A DNA stretch of 5,704 nucleotides, taken from Candidatus Omnitrophota bacterium (GTDB lineage: Bacteria > Omnitrophota > Gorgyraeia > Duberdicusellales > 4484-171). Position numbers and translations under genes: made by a program. Positions 1-5,006 of this stretch are shown here, piece after piece. Location: positions 1 through 5,704 of the forward strand of contig JAUVUO010000091.1 of the NCBI GenBank assembly GCA_030601015.1. Reading direction: 5' to 3'. Position 1 is the first letter of the stretch. Every line of letters starts with the position of its first letter. The notes under the pieces were generated by a model. The model was not told the origin of the DNA. It made no database searches and was given only the letters and a program-made list of their open reading frames with translations.

Positions 1-20
1 GGATTTTTTTTAAAATTCAG

Positions 21-26
21 TATAAT
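21..26 (+). promoter_or_regulatory. -10 promoter element of serS
   Basis: A perfect TATAAT ends 8 bases before the serS ATG. Transcription normally begins about 7 bases after the last T of a -10 box. That puts the start at about 33-35, on or just before the start codon, so the mRNA would have essentially no leader. The matching -35 box would lie at or beyond the left edge of the window and cannot be judged. Because A+T-rich DNA yields such hexamers by chance, the support is its position plus the absence of a ribosome binding site. Confidence 0.5.
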
Positions 27-34
27 AAACCATT

Positions 35-1306
35 ATGTTAGATATTAAATCAATTAGACAGAATACGGATTTGGTTAGGAAGGCTCTGAATGATAGAAAT
101 TCTAATTTCAATCTTGATGAATTTTTACAGATAGATGAGTCCAGGAGGAAAATTTTAGGCAAAATAGAAAATTTAAAAGCAAAGCAGAATAAAATAGATG
201 ATGAAGTAAAGCTTTTATTAAGAGAGAAAAAAGATTTTAAATCAAAGATTGAGGAAAGTAAAAATATAAAAAGAGAGATAGTTTCCTATGAAGATGTATT
301 TCAGGATCTCAATGTTAATTTTATGAAAGAAAGCTATAAAATTCCGAATATTCCTCATTCTTCACTTCCTATAGGAGATATTTCCAATAATAAGGTAATC
401 AAAGAATCGGGGTCCAAAAAAGAATTTAATTTTAAACTTTTAGATCATATCTCTTTAGCCGAAAATCTTGATATTGTTGATTTTAAACGTGCTGTTAAAG
501 TTTCAGGGTCCAATTTTGTTATGTTTAAAGGTGCGGGCGCTCAGTTAGAAAGAGCTCTTATAAATTTTATGTTAGATTTACATACGAATGAACATAATTA
601 TTTAGAAATTCTTCCGCCAAAACTGGTTAATAGAGATTCAATGTTTTCAACCGGACAACTCCCTAATTTAGAAGATGATATGTATGCGGTCAAAGATGAC
701 GGGTTGTATTTGATACCAACGGCAGAGGTTCCGGTGACCAATATACATAGAAATGAAATTTTCAATGAAGATGATTTGCCAAGATGTTATGTCGCGTATA
801 CACCTTGTTTTAGAAGGGAAGCCGGATCTTACGGTAAAGAGACGAGGGGGTTGATGCGGGTTCATGAATTTGATAAAGTTGAAATGGTCAAATTTGTTAA
901 GCCTGAAGATTCTTACCAAGAGTTGGAAAAATTACTTAGTAACGCTTGCAAAGTTTTAGATTTGCTTGAACTTCCATACAGGATAGTTCTTCTTGCTACC
1001 GGAGATATTAGTTTTGCTGCTGCTAAATGTTATGATATAGAACTTTATTCCCCCGGGGTGGATATGTGGCTTGAGGTCTCTAGTTGTTCTAATTTTGAAG
1101 ATTTTCAAGCTAGAAGAGGAGCTATTAAATATAAAAACAAAAAAACCGGAAAAAATGATTATGTACATACGTTGAATGGCTCAGGAGTTGCTTTAGCCAG
1201 ATTATTTATTTCTATTTTAGAAACATATCAGCAAGAAGATGGTTCGGTAGTGATACCGAAAGTTTTAAGGAGATATTTTAATGGAAGAGAGAGTATTAAA
1301 AAATAA
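35..1306 (+). CDS. serS: Seryl-tRNA synthetase (class II)
   Basis: This cytoplasmic enzyme activates serine with ATP and charges tRNA-Ser. The 423 residues match the usual bacterial SerRS length. The N-terminus (MLDIKSIRQN, then DLVRKAL) is typical of the family and fixes the start. Residues about 25-105 are charged and helical, as expected for the long antiparallel coiled-coil arm that grips the tRNA-Ser variable arm. The catalytic core follows. TAEVP (229-233) is the serine-binding segment. Motif 2 is FRREAG...RGL.R.HEF (259-279). SSCSNFEDFQARR (349-361) is a family signature. Motif 3, NGSGVALAR (381-389), carries the ATP-binding Arg389. No key residue is missing. There is no Shine-Dalgarno site upstream, and a TATAAT sits 8 bases before the ATG, which suggests a leaderless message. 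The last 26 bases overlap the next gene, whose ribosome site lies inside serS. Confidence 0.98.
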   Translation: MLDIKSIRQNTDLVRKALNDRNSNFNLDEFLQIDESRRKILGKIENLKAKQNKIDDEVKLLLREKKDFKSKIEESKNIKREIVSYEDVFQDLNVNFMKESYKIPNIPHSSLPIGDISNNKVIKESGSKKEFNFKLLDHISLAENLDIVDFKRAVKVSGSNFVMFKGAGAQLERALINFMLDLHTNEHNYLEILPPKLVNRDSMFSTGQLPNLEDDMYAVKDDGLYLIPTAEVPVTNIHRNEIFNEDDLPRCYVAYTPCFRREAGSYGKETRGLMRVHEFDKVEMVKFVKPEDSYQELEKLLSNACKVLDLLELPYRIVLLATGDISFAAAKCYDIELYSPGVDMWLEVSSCSNFEDFQARRGAIKYKNKKTGKNDYVHTLNGSGVALARLFISILETYQQEDGSVVIPKVLRRYFNGRESIKK

Positions 1307-1868
1307 TTATATTTATACGCTAATTAAATTCGCTCTTTCTTTAGTAATTCTTTGTTTCTTAGTTGAATTAACTAAAGTTTTTTGGACGACATTGAGTAAA
1401 ATTGAAAAATTCGACTTAAATGTTTTAATTATTTCCGTATTATCTTTGTTTGCTTTTTATAATTTTATCGCGGATTTAAATAATTTTTATAAAAAGATAC
1501 AGAATTTCTTTTTTCGTTCATCGGTTTTTTCTTTATTATTCCCATCATTATTATTAGTCTTGGGCCTGGGCTATTTTTTCTTACCTAAAATTTTAAATTT
1601 AAATATTAATCAAGATGTTTTTGTGTTTTTAGGAGGGTTTATTTTTACCGCGCATTTAACATTTATTTCAAGAGAGTTAAAAGGACATTCTTTTACTTCG
1701 TTTATTAATTATCTTTTTACTTTTAGTATTTTATTTATTTTAAATATAATTTTATTCGGATTATACTTAAGAAATAATTTTAGTTTAGATGTTGGTAAGA
1801 TTGTATTGAAAGGGATGATGGATGGATCTGTTTTAATACAGAACATTTTTATACAAATTCTTCAGTAA
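1281..1868 (+). CDS. Multi-pass membrane protein of unknown function
   Basis: I do not recognise this 195-residue protein. The start is well supported: AAGGAG at 1267-1272 lies 8 bases before the ATG, inside the end of serS. The 26-base overlap with serS implies co-transcription and possibly translational coupling. It is very hydrophobic, with about five membrane segments near residues 10-33, 45-66, 82-104, 111-131 and 140-163. Basic loops at 67-81 (KK, R) and 131-136 (RELKGH) alternate with loops that have little positive charge. By the positive-inside rule this predicts the N-terminus in the cytoplasm and the C-terminal tail (164-195) outside. There is no cleavable signal peptide, cysteine motif, nucleotide-binding loop or obvious catalytic motif. 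It could be a small transport, anchoring or envelope protein, but the sequence does not decide. The overlap with serS may be mere gene packing rather than a functional link. Confidence 0.82.
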   Translation: MEERVLKNNYIYTLIKFALSLVILCFLVELTKVFWTTLSKIEKFDLNVLIISVLSLFAFYNFIADLNNFYKKIQNFFFRSSVFSLLFPSLLLVLGLGYFFLPKILNLNINQDVFVFLGGFIFTAHLTFISRELKGHSFTSFINYLFTFSILFILNIILFGLYLRNNFSLDVGKIVLKGMMDGSVLIQNIFIQILQ

Positions 1869-1889
1869 TTTATATAATAAATATTTGAA

Positions 1890-1983
1890 TATAATTAGTT
1901 ATAATATTTGAAATTAGATAGACCCCTCGGATATAAGAAAAAATCAATCCTATTCAGTATTTTGAAAATATGTTATAATTAGT
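1890..1983 (+). repeat. Direct repeat of TATAATTAGT (two copies)
   Basis: The 10-mer TATAATTAGT occurs at 1890-1899 and again at 1974-1983, 84 bases apart, both in the spacer before tRNA-Pro. Each copy is preceded by a TTGAA-type stretch (1885-1889 and 1962-1966), but the spacing to that stretch differs. The downstream copy forms the best -10 box of the region. This may be a decayed duplicated promoter, or chance in A+T-rich DNA. Confidence 0.35.
1951..1979 (+). promoter_or_regulatory. Probable tRNA-Pro promoter (extended -10)
   Basis: TGTTATAAT at 1971-1979 is a perfect extended -10 element (TG, one base, TATAAT). At a 17-base spacing the -35 position (1951-1956, TATTCA) matches the TTGACA consensus at only three bases, which an extended -10 can tolerate. 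Transcription would start near 1986, about 50 bases before the mature tRNA 5' end, leaving a leader for RNase P to remove. It is the best promoter candidate in the spacer. Confidence 0.5.
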
Positions 1984-2004
1984 GGTCAATACATATAAAT
2001 GATA

Positions 2005-2020
2005 TTTTTTTTAAAAAAAA
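2005..2020. repeat. Perfect T8A8 palindrome
   Basis: Eight T residues are followed directly by eight A residues, a perfect 16-base palindrome 19-34 bases before the tRNA. It lies in the predicted tRNA leader. It could be a flexible or nucleoid-protein binding site, a weak RNA hairpin in the precursor, or just composition. It has no G+C stem and is not a classical terminator. Confidence 0.4.
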
Positions 2021-2038
2021 TTTAATTTTAAAATAACT

Positions 2039-2116
2039 CGGGAGGTAGCGCAGCCTGGCTAGCGCACTTGAATGGGGTTCAAGGGGTCGCGGGTTCAAAT
2101 CCCGCCTTCCCGACCA
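2039..2116 (+). tRNA. tRNA-Pro, anticodon GGG
   Basis: All parts of a tRNA fold by eye. The acceptor stem is 2039-2045 with 2106-2112, seven pairs including one G-U. The D stem is GCGC 2048-2051 with 2062-2065, with GG in the D loop. The anticodon stem is 2067-2071 with 2079-2083. The seven-base loop 2072-2078 places anticodon GGG at 2074-2076. The variable loop is five bases (2084-2088), and the T stem is 2089-2093 with 2101-2105. Discriminator A is at 2113 and the CCA end is encoded at 2114-2116. The C1-G72 first pair, A73 and G37 are known features of bacterial tRNA-Pro and agree with the anticodon. It should read CCC and CCU codons. A separate UGG-anticodon tRNA-Pro is expected elsewhere for CCA and CCG. 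Confidence 0.97.
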
Positions 2117-2132
2117 AAAAAGATTGGAGAAA

Positions 2133-2161
2133 GTGAGGAGTACAAATAACATTTTTATAAT
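2133..2161 (+). promoter_or_regulatory. Possible promoter for the PilZ-hom-thrC-argS run
   Basis: TATAAT at 2156-2161 has a -35 position 17 bases upstream (2133-2138, GTGAGG) that matches TTGACA at three of six bases. Transcription would begin near 2168 and give a leader of about 65 bases before the PilZ start. Without it, the run would be read through from the tRNA promoter, because I see no terminator between the tRNA and the PilZ gene. The leader shows no riboswitch, T-box or attenuator that I recognise. Confidence 0.35.
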
Positions 2162-2232
2162 AAAAAGGGTTGTTTGGTAAAAAATATTTCATTATTGTTT
2201 GTGTAATTTAAAATTAAAAAGGAGGGATATCA

Positions 2233-2583
2233 ATGTATAACGGATCCGAAAAAAGAAAACATGAAAGATTAGATGTTAACTTTGTTATTAGTTACCGTAT
2301 ACAAGCCCTCCCTAATGGTTACGATTTAAGTCAAACTAAAAATGTTAGTCAAGGCGGAATGTTGTTTACTACAAATAAATTATTTGATAAAGGAATATGT
2401 TTGGCCATCACGATAAGGTTCCCTTTTGTTCCTCAGAAGATTGAAGTATTAGGAATAGTGATTGATTCTAAAGAAAAGGTAAGAGATCTCATTTATGAGA
2501 CAAGAATTAAATTTTTAGATATAGATGAAAAGTTTTTTGTAGATTTAGGAGAATTCATTAAGGAGAGATTGATTAATGATTAA
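2233..2583 (+). CDS. PilZ-domain protein, probable c-di-GMP receptor
   Basis: This is a small 116-residue soluble protein made of a single PilZ domain, the usual size for a stand-alone PilZ. Both ligand-binding motifs are visible. RKHER at 8-12 supplies the RxxxR arginines, and NVSQGG at 37-42 fits the (D/N)xSxxG motif. Proteins with both motifs normally bind cyclic-di-GMP and alter motility, adhesion or a partner protein. The rest reads as beta strands of the barrel, ending in a C-terminal helix (about 100-114, FFVDLGEFIKERL). The start has a strong site, GGAGG at 2221-2225, seven bases before the ATG. The gene overlaps hom by 8 bases, and hom's ribosome site lies within it, so it is likely the first gene of the threonine-argS run. 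Its target cannot be deduced. The link to hom may be regulatory or merely transcriptional. Confidence 0.88.
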   Translation: MYNGSEKRKHERLDVNFVISYRIQALPNGYDLSQTKNVSQGGMLFTTNKLFDKGICLAITIRFPFVPQKIEVLGIVIDSKEKVRDLIYETRIKFLDIDEKFFVDLGEFIKERLIND

Positions 2584-3844
2584 AAAAATCGGACTTATTG
2601 GATTAGGAACAGTAGGTGAAGCTGTTTTAATGTCACTTAAAAAATATTCCTCTTTAATTCTTCAAAAGTCTTCGGTTAATATTGAAATCAAAACAATATG
2701 TGATGCTAATAAAGATAAAAGAAAATTAGCCAAAAATTTATCAGCAGCTTTTACTACGAATCCAAAAGATTTAATAAATGATCCTGAAATAGATATTGTG
2801 GTGGAATTGATTGGAGGAATAGAACCCGCAAAATCTATTATAATTGAGTCTTTGAAAAATGGAAAAAGTATAGTTACTGCCAATAAAGCACTTTTATCCG
2901 ATAGTGGTAAACAGATTTTTAATTTAGCAAAAAAATATAATAAAAGTGTAGGTTTTGAAGCTTCAGTTTGCGGTGCGATTCCAATAATAAAAACAATATC
3001 GGAAGGATTAGTGACTTGTGATGTTAAAAAGATATACGGTATTCTCAACGGCACCACTAATTATGTGTTGTTTAAAATGTTAAAAGAAAATATAGATTTT
3101 AATATTGCATTAAAGGAGGCTCAGGATAAAGGCCTTGCAGAAAAAAATCCTTTTTTGGATATAGAAGGAAAAGATACTCATCATAAATTATGTATTTTAA
3201 GTTATCTTTGTTATGGAGTTTGGCCGTCATCTAAAAGTGTTTATACCGAGGGTATTTCAAAAATTACTTTACTTGATATCCTTTATGCGGAAGAGTTAAA
3301 TTATAGGATTAAGCTTTTAGCAATAGCAAAAAAAGAAAAGGATTCTCTGGAATTAAGGGTGCACCCAACGTTAATACCTATAGAACATCCGTTATCTCAA
3401 GTTTCGTTAGCTTATAACGCGGTTTACTTAGATACTCAGCCGGCCGGTGAACTTTTATTTTATGGAGAAGGTGCCGGAGGTACACCGACCTCTTCTTCTG
3501 TTATTTCGGATATTGTTGGAATAGCTTCAGGTAATTATGGGTCGATAAGGGGTGAATCTAAGATTAAAATTAAAAACATTAAAGATGTTGTAGGCAGATA
3601 TTATATCAGGTGTATGGCACAAGATAGACCGGGTGTATTAGCCGAAGTATCTAAAATCTTGGCATCATTAAATATTAGTGTCGCTTCAGTAACCCAAAAA
3701 GAAAAGAAAGAGAATAAACTTGTACCTATTATTATGATTACACATAAAGCTGTTGAGGATAATATAAGAAAAGCAATTACTAGAATTAATCGGCTTAGTA
3801 TGATCAAAACCCCTTCACAAATAATTAGAATAGAGGATTTATAA
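2576..3844 (+). CDS. hom: Homoserine dehydrogenase with C-terminal ACT domain
   Basis: This cytoplasmic enzyme reduces aspartate semialdehyde to homoserine with NAD(P)H, on the route to threonine and methionine. It has 422 residues, the usual size of the single-function form, with no aspartate kinase fused. The nucleotide-binding fold opens with GLGTVGEAV (9-17), followed by VELIGG (76-81) and TANKALL (101-107). The catalytic region includes YGILNGTTNYVL (154-165) and E189, D195, D200 and K204. Their spacing matches the substrate-binding and catalytic Glu208, Asp214, Asp219 and Lys223 of the yeast enzyme. The usual ADP after the Glu reads KNP here. GAGGTPTSSSVISDIV (299-314) closes the core. 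An ACT domain from about 343 (YIRCMAQDRPGVLAEVSKIL onward) suggests feedback control, probably by threonine. AAGGAG at 2560-2565 lies 10 bases before the ATG. It overlaps the PilZ gene and is followed 50 bases later by thrC. Confidence 0.97.
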   Translation: MIKKIGLIGLGTVGEAVLMSLKKYSSLILQKSSVNIEIKTICDANKDKRKLAKNLSAAFTTNPKDLINDPEIDIVVELIGGIEPAKSIIIESLKNGKSIVTANKALLSDSGKQIFNLAKKYNKSVGFEASVCGAIPIIKTISEGLVTCDVKKIYGILNGTTNYVLFKMLKENIDFNIALKEAQDKGLAEKNPFLDIEGKDTHHKLCILSYLCYGVWPSSKSVYTEGISKITLLDILYAEELNYRIKLLAIAKKEKDSLELRVHPTLIPIEHPLSQVSLAYNAVYLDTQPAGELLFYGEGAGGTPTSSSVISDIVGIASGNYGSIRGESKIKIKNIKDVVGRYYIRCMAQDRPGVLAEVSKILASLNISVASVTQKEKKENKLVPIIMITHKAVEDNIRKAITRINRLSMIKTPSQIIRIEDL

Positions 3845-3882
3845 TATCTTACCTTAAACAAATAATTTATTAGTTAATTTAT

Positions 3883-3889
3883 AAAGGAG
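3883..3889 (+). promoter_or_regulatory. Ribosome binding site that leaves thrC start ambiguous
   Basis: AAAGGAG precedes two consecutive in-frame ATG codons. It lies 5 bases from the ATG at 3895 and 8 bases from the one at 3898. The second spacing is closer to the usual optimum and to that of the membrane-protein gene here (8 bases), so the protein may begin one residue later. Confidence 0.6.
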
Positions 3890-3894
3890 TAAAT

Positions 3895-5004
3895 ATGATG
3901 CAAAGTGGACAGATAAAACACAACAATACAGGACGAATTGGAATTATTAATAGATATGCCAAATATTTGCCGGTTACTAAAAAAACTCCAGTAATCACAC
4001 TTTGCGAAGGAAATACTCCTTTAATATTCGCATCAAAAATTTCCAATACTTTAGGTGTGAATTTTAAAGTTTATCTTAAATATGAGGGGCTTAATCCTAC
4101 AGGTTCTTTTAAAGATAGAGGAATGACTCTTGCAATTTCAAAAGCTAAAGAAGAGGGTATGAGTGCTGTTATTTGTGCTTCGACAGGAAATACTTCAGCT
4201 TCAGCAGCAGCTTACGCGGCAAGAGCTAATATGAAATGCGTTGTTGTTATCCCTGAAGGCGCTATTGCTTTAGGTAAGTTAGCACAAGCACTTATACATA
4301 ATGCGACAGTAATAGCAATAAAAGGTAATTTTGATGATGCCCTTGCCATTGTTAGGGAAATTTCTGATAATTATCCGGTTAGGTTAGTAAATTCAATAAA
4401 TCCCAATCGTATAGAAGGACAAAAAACAGCTTCTTTTGAAATTTGTGATTCTTTGAACGGGGCTCCGGATTTTCATTGTTTACCCGTCGGTAATGCCGGG
4501 AATATAACAGCGTATTGGAAAGGGTATAAAGAGTATTATTCATATAAGAAAATAGAATCATTACCTGTTATGCTGGGATTTCAAGCAAAAGGCAGCGCAC
4601 CTATAATCAAAGGTAAGCCTATAAAAAATCCTAAAACAATAGCGACAGCCATAAAAATTGGTAATCCTGCTAGTTGGCAGCAGGCTATTGATGCCAGGAG
4701 TGAATCTAAAGGGTTGATAGAAGCAGTTAGCGATAATCAAATTTTGCAAGCGTATAAAATTTTAGCTAAAGAAGAGGGAGTTTTTGTTGAACCGGCATCA
4801 GCAGCTTCTGTTGCGGGATTGTTTATGTTAAATAAAACAGGTTATTTTGATAAATACAAGACTAAAACTAAAGAGATAAGAATAGTCTGTACTCTTACAG
4901 GACATGGATTGAAGGATCCAGAGATTGCTATAAAGAATATAAAAACACCTAAAGTAGTTGAATCAAAAATGCAAACAATTTTAAAAGCCGCCGGGATTAA
5001 ATAA
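3895..5004 (+). CDS. thrC: Threonine synthase (PLP-dependent, short form)
   Basis: This enzyme converts O-phospho-L-homoserine to threonine and phosphate using pyridoxal phosphate, the last step of threonine synthesis. At 369 residues it is the short form related to Bacillus-type enzymes, not the longer E. coli type. CEGNTPL (37-43) is the family's N-terminal motif. NPTGSFKDRG (67-76) holds Lys73, which binds the cofactor. CASTGNTSASAAAYAAR (94-110) is the Asn/Ser substrate and cofactor loop. PVGNAGN (197-203) is the glycine-rich phosphate cradle. FVEPASAAS (297-305) and TLTGHGLKDP (333-342) complete the fold-type II core. An AAAGGAG site precedes the two possible adjacent ATG starts. It lies 50 bases after hom and 2 bases before argS. 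No homoserine kinase gene lies between hom and thrC, so the phosphorylated substrate must be made by a gene elsewhere. Confidence 0.97.
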   Translation: MMQSGQIKHNNTGRIGIINRYAKYLPVTKKTPVITLCEGNTPLIFASKISNTLGVNFKVYLKYEGLNPTGSFKDRGMTLAISKAKEEGMSAVICASTGNTSASAAAYAARANMKCVVVIPEGAIALGKLAQALIHNATVIAIKGNFDDALAIVREISDNYPVRLVNSINPNRIEGQKTASFEICDSLNGAPDFHCLPVGNAGNITAYWKGYKEYYSYKKIESLPVMLGFQAKGSAPIIKGKPIKNPKTIATAIKIGNPASWQQAIDARSESKGLIEAVSDNQILQAYKILAKEEGVFVEPASAASVAGLFMLNKTGYFDKYKTKTKEIRIVCTLTGHGLKDPEIAIKNIKTPKVVESKMQTILKAAGIK

Positions 5005-5006
5005 AA

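Larger units (their letters stand above)
1869..2038. other. A+T-rich intergenic spacer before tRNA-Pro
   Basis: These 170 bases hold no convincing open reading frame and no G+C-rich hairpin followed by T residues, so there is no obvious intrinsic terminator for the serS unit. They contain two TATAAT hexamers, a repeated 10-mer and a T8A8 palindrome, listed separately. The only locally G+C-rich patch is GACCCCTCGG at 1921-1930, and I cannot assign it a role. Confidence 0.6.

Noticed and set aside
668..1168. Two open frames on the minus strand inside serS (668-919 and 956-1168)
   Set aside because: They lie wholly within an unambiguous serS, have low-complexity or unfamiliar sequence and no ribosome site. 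They are antisense shadows.
2029..2034. TAAAAT as a second -10 box immediately before the tRNA
   Set aside because: It would start transcription at about 2041, inside the mature tRNA, and has no -35 match.
2114..2127. CCAA...TTGG stem directly after the tRNA as a terminator
   Set aside because: It has only four base pairs, includes the tRNA CCA end and has no following T run.
2133..2180. A 15-codon GTG-start leader peptide (MRSTNNIFIIKRVVW) after the tRNA
   Set aside because: The GGAG before it is only about 3 bases from the GTG, which is too close. The frame contains the candidate -10 box, and it lacks the Thr or Ile codon runs plus hairpins expected of an attenuator.
2662..3057. A 131-codon minus-strand frame inside hom
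   Set aside because: It is antisense to the conserved nucleotide-binding region of hom. Its hydrophobic look comes from the complement of Lys- and Ile-rich codons.
3814..3845. Internal promoter before thrC: TTCACA at 3814-3819 with TATAAT at 3840-3845
   Set aside because: The hexamers are good but the spacer is 20 bases, too long for a typical sigma-70 promoter, and the -10 overlaps the hom stop codon. It remains only a weak possibility.
3601..3861. An 86-codon minus-strand frame over the ACT domain of hom
   Set aside because: It is antisense to a well-conserved ACT domain and has no independent support.
4379..4749. Two minus-strand frames inside thrC
   Set aside because: They are short, antisense to conserved thrC motifs and show no recognisable domain.
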